Positions 1 to 7,393 of a DNA stretch of 20,954 nucleotides are shown here, one piece after another. Location of the stretch: the NCBI GenBank assembly GCA_002633005.1, contig NMRA01000213.1, forward strand, positions 61,163 to 82,116, read 5' to 3'. The notes under the pieces were generated by a model, which had not been told where the DNA came from, did no database searches, and saw nothing but the letters and a program-made list of their open reading frames with translations. This DNA comes from Phoronis australis. Taxonomy: Eukaryota > Phoronida > Phoronidae. Position 1 is the stretch's first letter. The number at the start of each line of letters is the position of its first letter. The position numbers and the translations under genes are program-made.

Positions 1-32
1 CCCCCCCTTGTGATATCCTAGATCCGCCACTG
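1..32 (-). repeat. hAT-like transposon terminus, cut by window start
   Basis: Read on the minus strand, this segment begins CAGTGGCGGATCTAGG and runs into a G tract, the usual look of hAT-type terminal inverted repeats in invertebrate genomes. A nearly identical copy lies at 854-888, differing by CGCTACTG for CGCCACTG. The rest of this element would lie to the left, outside the window. The superfamily is inferred from the CAGTGGCGGATC start; no paired end is visible. Confidence 0.55.
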
Positions 33-226
33 GTTTTAGTGTTGGGGGGGGGCTCAAATCCAATTTCAAGTGTCAAATTCGGAACACGGCGCATTCGTAA
101 CGGAACTATGGTTAAGTATAGCCTCTCCCGCGATATCCCAGGCGACCGGCAGTGGCGCTGCGCACTACGACTCAGTTTCCGTCGTCTGCTCCACTGTGCA
201 ATGAAGAAAATTTACTTCATTTTTAA
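33..226. other. Non-coding stretch between repeat fragments
   Basis: No recognisable gene. It has a G run at about 45-53 and open frames that look random in composition. CAGTGGCG near 147 is not followed by the GATC seen in the hAT-like ends, so it was not accepted as a matching terminus. Confidence 0.4.
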
Positions 227-493
227 AGAAAATGGAACCTGAGTGACGATGAAAAAACAGAAGCTGTTGGTAAGATGGGAATTTTAATCGAAGCCTTAGT
301 GAATCACTCAGAAACTCGCAATACTGTCTTTGTCAAACCTTATGTTAAGACGATTTCCAAAGCAATCCCGTCATTATTGCCAACACGAAAAACGGATTTG
401 GTCTTTTGGGCATTTGAAGACTATTTTAAATACGACAAATTTATTAAGAATCGATGGCAAAAAGCGTGTAATAAGCATTACAAAAAGAAGTAG
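227..493 (+). CDS. Unrecognised Lys-rich open frame, possible exon remnant
   Basis: The frame is open from just after a TAA at 224-226 to a TAG at 491-493, with its first ATG at 275 (72 codons from there). The composition looks protein-like: acidic at the start (SDDEKTEAVGK), then a mixed aromatic and basic stretch (DLVFWAFEDYFKYDKF), ending HYKKK. I do not recognise a family. It sits about 360 bp left of a hAT-like terminus, so it could be a piece of the mobile element that ends there, an exon of a longer gene, or chance. Confidence 0.2.
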   Translation, partial: RKWNLSDDEKTEAVGKMGILIEALVNHSETRNTVFVKPYVKTISKAIPSLLPTRKTDLVFWAFEDYFKYDKFIKNRWQKACNKHYKKK

Positions 494-560
494 GTTTCGC
501 GCGCAAACGCTGTGGACCAAAACCAAGTAGGTCTCTTATTATGAGAGTAGTAGTGAAATC

Positions 561-625
561 GTGGTGGTGTAGTGGTAACGCACGCGCGCTCTATGCGCAA
601 GGTCGTGAGCTCGAGTCTTTGATAC
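561..625 (+). repeat. tRNA-like SINE head or tRNA pseudogene
   Basis: A good A-box (TGGTGTAGTGG, 565-575) is followed 33 bp later by a degenerate B-box (AGCTCGAGTCT, 608-618), the arrangement of an internal RNA polymerase III promoter. Between them GCGC-GCTCTAT-GCGC can form a four-pair anticodon-like stem with a seven-base loop. The acceptor stem does not close on the 3' side and there is no T at loop position 33, so this is not a working tRNA. A tRNA-derived SINE head is most likely. Confidence 0.4.
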
Positions 626-748
626 TTTCAGTTTTTCCTGTTTAACACGTTCTCCGTGTTTTGTTTTTGCCTTTTTTTCTTAGATAATACTTCAGGAATC
701 AAGGAAAATACTTGATTTTTAGAGGTAAAAACAGAAAAATTTCATGGG

Positions 749-773
749 CGGGAGGGGGGAAACCCCCCTCCCG
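749..773. repeat. Perfect 11-bp GC hairpin
   Basis: CGGGAGGGGGG, AAA, CCCCCCTCCCG: an exact inverted repeat with a three-base loop, followed by another C-rich stretch (CCTCCCCCC) at 776-784. It lies inside the debris left of the hAT-like terminus at 854-888 and is probably subterminal sequence of that element. It is not placed like a terminator of any gene seen here. Confidence 0.6.
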
Positions 774-853
774 ACCTCCCCCCATTCGGTGCTATGCGCA
801 TCTACAATCGTGGTTCAGTTTGCGCAAATGTTTACAGCCGGACAAAATGTTGG

Positions 854-888
854 CCCCCCCCCCTTGTGATATCCTAGATCCGCTACTG
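854..888 (-). repeat. hAT-like transposon terminus (second copy)
   Basis: A tract of ten C, then TTGTGATATCCTAGATCC and CGCTACTG, matches 1-32 almost base for base. On the minus strand it starts CAGTAGCGGATCTAGG. The element it closes would extend leftwards. I found no matching left end between 33 and 850, so that element is truncated, rearranged, or longer than the window shows. Confidence 0.55.
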
Positions 889-1087
889 TTCACAGACCCA
901 TTTTCAACAGTTGGGTTCGTTACCAGAAGACGAAATGTCCACTAGGTCCACAACGATTCTTCAGTTCAGACTACTTTGATTGAGGTAGTCCATTTGAAAA
1001 ATCAAAGCGATCATTTACATGTATAAAACAGATCGACATTGATCAAAAGGTACCTTTCAATCCAAGACAATTGATGAAGAAATTTAA

Positions 1088-1300
1088 GACCAAGAGTGGT
1101 TAGCGTTTTCCTTTTGATCAAGATCTGGCCATGTCTCTTGTTTTGGTTGCAACTTTTTCAAGATCCAAAAATTCTTTTGTCACGAGCGGCTTTTCCCACT
1201 GGCGAAATCAAGTCCCAGTTGAAATATCGAAGAAGGAATATCCAGCCGATGTAGACGAAAATCTTCAATTGGTGAACCGCTGCTACATTTCCATACTTGC
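1088..1300 (+). pseudogene. Broken hAT-type transposase (TTF zinc finger) remnant
   Basis: One frame from 1088 reads DQEWLAFSF, a stop, then SCFGCNFF. After a frame change the reading continues KNSFVTSGFSHWRNQ. The order W-L-x-[FY]-S, C-F-x-C-x-x-F, then GF-x-x-W-[RK]-[NH] is the signature of the TTF-type zinc finger near the N terminus of many hAT transposases and ZMYM1-like proteins. At least one stop and one frameshift break it, and no catalytic domain was found downstream. The family call rests on a short motif order recognised by eye, so confidence is moderate at best. Confidence 0.4.
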
Positions 1301-1944
1301 GTGAAGCAGAATAACTGTTTTTTCACAAGCATGAAGTGTACCTCCACGGAAACAGCTCCAATATTACCATGGTAACCGATATTTTAGTGTCGGTGACGTT
1401 TCTGTTTACATTGGTGATCAGCCTAGCATGTGATACCAAAATCATTCAGAAATTATTCTGTTTGAAGCAGAAACTGCAGTAGAAAATGTAGTCAAAAATG
1501 ACTCATTCCGCATCAAGAAATTGCCTCATTTTGCTCTCCAGAACACTTCCCTTGTATCTCCTAAACCACCAAACTGTGGTGTCAAACTTCACCCAATTTC
1601 TCTCATCCCTAATGTGATGTATTAGACTAAACACGGTTCTGAATGGCTGACCCCCACCTTGCCGCTTGTTGGCTGTACTGTGGTCGGTGGATCGTGGACT
1701 GATACTTAATTATTTGTCTAATACACAATTTGAGACCATTTTCATAACCGTCTCGATAGTTTGAATTAGAAGTTGTATACAGCGAAAGAAGCCACGTCTC
1801 TGACTGTTGAGATCGTAGACTAGCGTTGCGCGACCGCCTGCTGCCTAGGTCAGGTGTAGTTTACGAAAAGAAAAAACATACCAGACCAAACTAGACGGTA
1901 CGTAGGCCTACTTATTGAATTGTAAGGCATGTACGCCTAATCAG
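1301..1944. other. Intergenic sequence upstream of the TRIM gene
   Basis: No open frame above about 60 codons and no recognised repeat. It may carry upstream control sequence for the TRIM gene and further decayed transposon DNA continuing from 1088-1300. Confidence 0.35.
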
Positions 1945-1953
1945 TATATAAAG
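1945..1953 (+). promoter_or_regulatory. Candidate TATA box for the TRIM-NHL gene
   Basis: TATATAAAG is a strong TATA match. A start site 25-31 bp downstream would fall near 1970-1980, and a good splice donor (ATG|GTGAGC, GT at 2002-2003) follows, giving a small untranslated first exon of about 25-30 nt. The TRIM coding exon starts behind a good acceptor at about 3374. The link between promoter, mini-exon and TRIM gene is inference from spacing; no transcript is available. Confidence 0.3.
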
Positions 1954-2001
1954 CACAATTCAATATTAGAAAGACTGAATGGTGTTTCGGCTATTATTAT
2001 G

Positions 2002-3036
2002 GTGAGCATAAACTTAAATAAATGTTGTTTTCTGATGACTGTTTCAGCTCAAGAGGTGTTTTACTTGATTTCGGTTTTGTGGTAAGGTTATACACGCATA
2101 ACTTTTCTGTGAGGTTTGGTTTTATCTTACTTTCTATGAAAAAACAACCACAAAGCGTCATCCAACAAAACGAAATCGAAATCTTGTGAACCTCATCTTA
2201 CTTTCTGAAAATTACAGAGAAACGAAATAATAAGCCGAGAAACGAAACAAAGAACTGGGAATCTTAAAGCCGACGTACAACAGACAAAATGCCAATTTAA
2301 CGCGTGAAATACATAAATGTTGGAACAGCAAATTCTTGTATTTTACTTTCCTCTGTCACTAATCAATTACAGCGTACTTTACTTATAACTAAATTCGTAA
2401 TCCCTTTGACCGACCTAGACAATTTGTCAACCAATCGGCATAGCTGTTACGATGACATAACGTTGCGCCTGGACTCTGTGTTCCTGTTGCCATCATTGCG
2501 TCTTCTCACTTCGATATAGTGCTCTAATGATAATCGTTACATGAAAATAACTTGATGTGATAACTAATTTTACTTGCATTTGACAGGTAACACTTGGAAT
2601 TAATAGGTACCAAAAACGAAAGAAAACAGTAAAGTTTCCGTGAAAAATCAGGATTCAGCATCAAAACATTTCGACTGCAAAACCTGAGCGCTCTCTGTCT
2701 TCATGGAAACAAAACGGAACCTTTTGCAATGCTTGATCCAAATTTCTACAAGTTTGTTGGATGGACTCTCTGAAAAATACCTATACATGTATGCATCGAG
2801 CGTCAAGTGCAATTTGTTGCAGTCGATACATATTTTGATTTTATCATCAGCCGAAAAAAAACGAAACCAAAATGTTGTGAGCCCAATCTAGCTGATAAAG
2901 AAACAACCGAAAAACGGAAAAGACAAAAAATTTAAAGGTTGTGAACCGGAAAACTTGAGACTTTTCGTGCCGAGATAGTAGAACATTTCATTACTGCTCC
3001 TATTGTCTGCGTAGATGACAATATCCAAGATAAACC
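2002..3036. other. Probable 5' intron of the TRIM gene
   Basis: AT-rich sequence without recognisable coding potential; the small open frames at 2304-2519 and 2703-2891 look random. If the donor at 2002 and the acceptor ending at 3374 are used, this is the left part of a 1.37 kb intron, the right part of which holds a MITE-like repeat copy. Confidence 0.3.
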
Positions 3037-3257
3037 AGCCCCCCATTTGGCGAAATGGGTAAAAAAGTCCGCCTCAGAGAAATAAAAACTCTGAAAAAGT
3101 AGAAAACGAGACCAAAAGTCCACTAAAAAGATAGAAATTACCGAAATTTGGCGAATCCACAATTCATAGCCCTGAACGTACCATGTGAATCTTAGCGCAA
3201 AGTCAACATTTTCAAAAATTCGAGCCCCCCCCCATTTTTAGGCTGGATTCGCGCATG
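3037..3257. repeat. MITE-like dispersed repeat, diverged copy 1
   Basis: It shares with 5862-6083 and 12966-13190 the block ATTTGGCGAAATGGG-AAAAAAGTCCGCC near the left, CAAAAGTCCACTAAA in the middle, and an end of the form CAAAAATTCGAG, a C run, then GGCTGG-TTCGCGCATG. The right inverted repeat is recognisable (reads CATGCGCGAATCCAGCC on the minus strand), but the left one is lost. It lies in the presumed 5' intron of the TRIM gene, just upstream of the coding exon. Confidence 0.6.
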
Positions 3258-3360
3258 GGATTCAAACATTTGGATTTGCCAACACCGAGCTAAGAAATTA
3301 ACACCACATGATATTGTGACGTAAAAACTACTCAGTCACCTGAAGACTGCGAAATAAAGA

Positions 3361-3374
3361 TGATTTTACTTCAG
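3361..3374 (+). promoter_or_regulatory. Candidate 3' splice acceptor before the TRIM start
   Basis: TGATTTTACTTCAG is pyrimidine-rich and ends in AG, 20 bp before the start codon; a CAG at 3375-3377 is an alternative. An in-frame TAA lies directly before the ATG, so any upstream exon must be non-coding. Confidence 0.4.
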
Positions 3375-3394
3375 CAGGTGGCACTCAATTGTAA

Positions 3395-5425
3395 ATGAAT
3401 GTAAGGCGTGTTAAAAGCTCGGCTAGAGGAAAGCCCAGTGAAGTGGGCCCCAAGTGTCCCTTATGTCACGGTAGATATACGAAACCAAAACTGTTGCCTT
3501 GTATTCACACCTTTTGTGATCAATGCATAACTGACCACGTGAACAAAACAGCTAAAGCAAGTTACTTCAACTGCCCGCTGTGTAGCGCGTGCACGCACGT
3601 GTCCAGCGTGAAAGACAACGTTTTTCTTCGAAACTGCCTGGCGGAGTTACAGCCGGAGGATACGCACTTCTCGTGCGACCTTTGTAGACTGGATGGCGAG
3701 AAGAAGCACGCTACCTCCATATGTATCCAGTGCACCGACCACTTGTGTCAGACATGTGCAGAAGGACACAAGAAATCTCGGATGACCCGGATGCATGAAG
3801 TCGTCTGCTTGGAAGACGGCAACAACGAGCAGCTTTCACAACAAATTCGATCAAGACAAAGAGCATTCTGTGACGTTCATCCAGACATGGCAGTCGAAAC
3901 CTTTTGTGTGGACTGCAAAGTTCTCATTTGCCAGCTATGTAAAGCCGTTGCACATATCAAACACAACGTTCAAACAATTTCCGTTGCCGCGGATAAAGCA
4001 ACCATGGAAATGAAAAAAATCCTCGAACAGGTCTCTGAGAAACTTCAGCTGATTGAGGGGTTAGTCGGCGAGGTCGAAAGTGTTCAGGAGTATGTTAAAA
4101 AGGAAAAGAAATGGCTTCAAGACAAACTTGATTCGTATTTTGCTGAGGTGCGCAATGCCGTTAACGAAAAAGAAAGACATTTCAAAGAAAAGTTAAAAGA
4201 GGAGTCGGATAACTTAGAAATGCAATTCAAAACTAGATTGACGTGCGCCAGGAACGACCAAATGTCTATTCACAACGTTTTCCAATACACAATGAGTCTC
4301 TTAGAAAAAGGCAACGGATATGAGAAACTGCATCAGTTCAGAGATATACGATTTCGCCTTTATCAATTAAATAAGTTGGACATTAACACTCAAGTGGATG
4401 TTCCGTCTTTTTCGCTAAAATTCGTTACACGTCCAGAGGTAATGTACGACATAATCACACACGAAATGAGTGGCCAAAGCCATTTGAGTCTCAGTAAGTC
4501 CTCTGTGAAACTGTCAACAAATCAAGCTGACCATGAAAAACAACAACGACATGAAGAAAACGAACCTGTCGAACCAAGTACGAGGTACCCGGATTCTCCG
4601 AAAATTTTCAAGCGCGCAGAGCTTGTAAGCAGTTTCGATACTCGTCTTAAAGGTGAAAGGGAATGCGAGTGTTTCGGGATATATGTCAAAAGGGAAAGGT
4701 ATTACGTTACGGACTTTGAAAATAAGATGGTTAAAGTATTTCACAGATGTGGTAATTTTCAGTGTTTTTTGGACAAGGGGAGGCAGAAACTTGACGTGTG
4801 CGGTTATGATGACGACGTGTACTTAACCGACAACGACTGTAAAGGAGTCGCAACATACGACAAAAATTTTCGACTTAAAAAAGAATTCAGGAACATATTT
4901 TCAGCAGGAGGCAGAATTGCTTGTGACAAAAATAGAATAGTCATTGCTGACTGGTTTAAAGGCGGCAAGCTGATCATTACTGACCTAGACGGAAACGAGA
5001 AAAGTATCGTTGACAAAGCTAGCCTAGGACTTAACCAATTCAGGCCTTATTACGTGGCAATAGACCCTAACGGTCACATCGTTACAACAGACTGGAACGC
5101 AAAATGCGTCTACATCTTGAACACGAGCGGAACTTGTGTTCTGCACACTTACCGGCCACATGGCCATCTGGCGCTCACTGATCCTTGGGGAGTGTGTTGT
5201 GACCAATGGGGAAACGTAATAGTGGCTGACAGTAATTATGGCAGACCTGGTTGTCTACACATGATGTCCAGTAACGGAACTCATGTAAGCATTCTTGTGA
5301 CCAAAGAAGATGGACTGGACGATCCAACAGGTGTCGCTATTAGCGGTCCAGGCGAAGTGGCCGTGGTCGAGGTTCGGGGGATGGTCAAGGTGTATAAATA
5401 CATGAACCTGGAGTCAGGGACATAA
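3395..5425 (+). CDS. TRIM-NHL protein, probable RING E3 ubiquitin ligase
   Basis: A 676-residue protein in one coding exon. The RING spans residues 21-63, with all eight C3HC4 ligands (C21, C24, C36, H38, C41, C44, C60, C63). A B-box1-like domain lies at about 94-134 (C94, C97, C110, C113, C118, C121) and B-box2 at 159-190 (C159, H162, C171, C174, C182, H187, H190). A long charged coiled coil covers about 200-290. A low-complexity linker at about 360-400 replaces the filamin domain found in TRIM2, TRIM3 and TRIM71. Six NHL-like blades follow from about 425 to 670 (VTDFENKMVKVF, YLTDNDCKGVATYD, IVIADWFKGGKLIITD, IVTTDWNAKCVYIL, VIVADSNYG, VAVVEVRGMVKVY). The family acts as RING ubiquitin ligases, and the NHL propeller binds RNA or protein. 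The start is fixed by an in-frame TAA just before the ATG, although its context (T at -3) is weak. Orthology to one vertebrate TRIM cannot be assigned; lineage-specific expansions are common. Confidence 0.93.
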   Translation: MNVRRVKSSARGKPSEVGPKCPLCHGRYTKPKLLPCIHTFCDQCITDHVNKTAKASYFNCPLCSACTHVSSVKDNVFLRNCLAELQPEDTHFSCDLCRLDGEKKHATSICIQCTDHLCQTCAEGHKKSRMTRMHEVVCLEDGNNEQLSQQIRSRQRAFCDVHPDMAVETFCVDCKVLICQLCKAVAHIKHNVQTISVAADKATMEMKKILEQVSEKLQLIEGLVGEVESVQEYVKKEKKWLQDKLDSYFAEVRNAVNEKERHFKEKLKEESDNLEMQFKTRLTCARNDQMSIHNVFQYTMSLLEKGNGYEKLHQFRDIRFRLYQLNKLDINTQVDVPSFSLKFVTRPEVMYDIITHEMSGQSHLSLSKSSVKLSTNQADHEKQQRHEENEPVEPSTRYPDSPKIFKRAELVSSFDTRLKGERECECFGIYVKRERYYVTDFENKMVKVFHRCGNFQCFLDKGRQKLDVCGYDDDVYLTDNDCKGVATYDKNFRLKKEFRNIFSAGGRIACDKNRIVIADWFKGGKLIITDLDGNEKSIVDKASLGLNQFRPYYVAIDPNGHIVTTDWNAKCVYILNTSGTCVLHTYRPHGHLALTDPWGVCCDQWGNVIVADSNYGRPGCLHMMSSNGTHVSILVTKEDGLDDPTGVAISGPGEVAVVEVRGMVKVYKYMNLESGT

Positions 5426-5861
5426 GCGAGCGAAGTGTGCGGCATGTTTGTGTTTCTAAAAATTGTACTTCGATAAAAGCTTTATCATAAAGCAGTAGCG
5501 TTATCCCCACAAAACCCGCATTTCGTCGTAAGAAGTTGCATGTACAGAACACTGGTAATGATAAGGCCACTTTGTGTGGTGACGTAAATTATGAAGTTTG
5601 ACAAAAGCTAAATTTAGTAGATTTATGGCCTTTGGGCAATATTTCCAAAGAATTTAGTGGTGCGTGCAGTGCCCGATTTAGACTTTGGGAAGACGGAGCA
5701 CTTAAAGACGTTCGGGGCCCCAATGACTAATAGCAATGTGGGTAATGTAAAATCAAGGAAGATGTCTTAACATACAAATTCTGTTTATGTACAACGTTAT
5801 TTTCACAACAGTCAAAAGCAGACAGGTGCATCTGAGTTGTTATTGGATCGGATGCGTTACT
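5426..5861 (+). other. Presumed 3' UTR and intergenic sequence after the TRIM gene
   Basis: No coding sequence recognised. There is no canonical AATAAA before the MITE; the first one downstream is at 6125-6130, beyond the MITE. The TRIM transcript may therefore end at a variant signal or run through the MITE. Transcription here is convergent with the minus-strand MRPL54 gene. Confidence 0.35.
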
Positions 5862-6083
5862 CATGCGAGCACCCAGGGGGAGCTTGAACGAGCCCCCACA
5901 TTTGGCAAAGTGGACAAAAAGGTCCGCCCCGAGAGACAAAAACCCACTAAATAAGCGCAAACAGCAATTCACAGAGGTGCTCCCGTTTTTTTTTTAGTCA
6001 ACCCGCTCTTTTGTTAGCAAAAGGTCCACAATGTCGGCAATTCAAGCCCCCCCCCACCATATTGAAGGCTGGGTGCGCGCATG
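5862..6083. mobile_element. Non-autonomous DNA transposon (MITE) with target duplication
   Basis: The left end CATGCGAGCACCCAG and the right end, read on the minus strand as CATGCGCGCACCCAG, form a 15-bp terminal inverted repeat with one mismatch. A further imperfect match (G-run then GCTTGAA) lies just inside. TTACT at 5857-5861 and again at 6084-6088 looks like a 5-bp target-site duplication. The 222-bp body has no coding capacity and includes a T9 run and a C10 run. It is the best preserved of three copies in the window. The superfamily is not clear from these ends. Confidence 0.7.
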
Positions 6084-6391
6084 TTACTAGTAGTTAACAT
6101 GTAGCCTTTTTGTGTTACAACCAAATAAATTTGCACCAAACAATCAAACCCATGAACTCCCAGCTCCTGAAAGCATGAAGTTGGGGAACACAGAATCAAT
6201 TGGCTCGTCAGTTTCCACCCGGACAACTTGTGTTGAGAGAAAATCACCTGTTTGATCATATCGTCAATACAACGTGTACCAGACCGTTTACTTTTTTAAA
6301 TACCTTCCTTAGGCTAAACTTTGCAGACACGGCAATATGACCTGATAAATGACAGACTGGTATAAAGTCAAAACTCCCTGCCAATAGGCCT
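6084..6391. other. Intergenic sequence between convergent TRIM and MRPL54 genes
   Basis: No gene recognised. It holds an AATAAA at 6125-6130 on the plus strand that could serve the TRIM gene. The minus-strand frame at 6014-6259 overlaps the MITE and looks random. Confidence 0.35.
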
Positions 6392-6397
6392 TTTATT
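6392..6397 (-). terminator. Polyadenylation signal for MRPL54
   Basis: TTTATT on the plus strand is AATAAA on the minus strand, about 260 nt past the MRPL54 stop codon at 6656-6658. It is the first good signal on that strand after the stop, giving a 3' UTR of roughly 280 nt. Confidence 0.45.
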
Positions 6398-6655
6398 TTC
6401 AGGAAGTATATCCTTTCAAAGACTTCTGTAGCTTATAGATATTTGGCTCAGTGCATAGACTTGTCGCCAACGTCCTCCATACATGCGAATATTGTCCAAA
6501 CAGTACCAAGATTTGTTTACCAAGGTTTGTTTAGAAATCTCGTTACAGGTGAGCCACACTCGTCCATTGCCAAATCGAGCACCTTGCCACGCTGAGTCAA
6601 AACACTGCATCCTGGTTCACACAGTATGTCAACAAACCAAGACTATGAACAACCA

Positions 6656-6942
6656 TCACGGCTTCTTAAATCTCATGCTCGCTAGTTTGTTGTCCCTTAA
6701 AATGGCCATCTTTTTCACCCTTTTCCAGTAAGCCCAAGTCATTTTGTCCAGTTCTTCTAATGGCACTGGCTCTCTCTCAGTCCTCAGTGACCACAGCCAG
6801 TCTGGGTAATCAGAATCAGCTTTCAATTCTGGATCCTCTCCATCTTTAGTAAAATTCAGTCCACAACAATATTTAGTCAGTTTCTCAGCGTCTGTCTCCA
6901 CTTCGATGGCAGCCTTTGATTTCTTAACTGCCAACGGGACAG
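6656..6942 (-). CDS. MRPL54: Mitochondrial ribosomal protein mL54, exon 2 (terminal)
   Basis: This exon encodes residues 39-133 plus the stop of large mitoribosomal subunit protein mL54. The frame runs KLTKYCCGLNFTKDGEDP, LKADSDYPDWLWSL, LEELDKMTWAYWKRVKK and ends RFKKP. The order 'LT-Y--G-N--K-G-D--LK-D-(D/E)YP-WL', then 'LEELD----YWR-(L/V)-(R/K)K', matches the human MRPL54 core. The 5' edge is a minus-strand acceptor TGTATTTTTAG just above 6942. Joined to exon 1, a split GCT codon restores the frame and gives 133 residues; the human protein is 138. A TTG at 6934 is an internal Leu, not a start. The protein is part of the mitoribosome; only the conserved C-terminal domain is in this exon. 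Confidence 0.9.
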
Positions 6943-7393
6943 CTAAAAATACATAAAAAGATTTGATGGACAGGAAACGAATTGAGAGATTTTTTACAAA
7001 TTATCTAAAGGTCTCCTACTACTTGTCTTTGATTTTCACAGTTTAATCACGATCACCATCTCTTCAGATCGAGGCCCTGCCTGTCTATCATCAGGTAGGG
7101 CTTGACATATGCAAGTACAGGATCGAAAATGCAAACACAAGAAGTAAAATACTGGAAGGATTGGGTGGCGACAGGAGGGTACCAGGGGGTGGTGTGTTTG
7201 GCGACAGGAGCAGACCATCGGGTGCAGTGGGTTGGCGTATACTTACGAAGTGTGAGGTCATGTGCTTTACTTGTAATGCATGTAAAACTGTAAAAGTGTT
7301 GTGGGCATTGGATAGGATTTTACCTACCATCCATTATGAATATGACGTGCTCTGAGTGCAGTCCATCCTTGGGGCGGCGGGCAGGCCATGAAT
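6943..7393 (-). other. MRPL54 intron, 3' part
   Basis: Non-coding sequence between the exon 2 acceptor and the long inverted repeat. Small frames on both strands overlap one another and have Pro/Ser-rich, random-looking composition, so none is accepted as a gene. Confidence 0.6.

Noticed and set aside
147-155. CAGTGGCG as a left hAT end matching 854-888
   Set aside because: It continues CTGCGC rather than GATCTAGG and lacks the following G tract.
6656-6934. A stand-alone 92-codon gene starting at the TTG at 6934
   Set aside because: TTG is not a normal nuclear start, and the acceptor just upstream plus the exon at 11586-11700 explain the frame as exon 2 of MRPL54.
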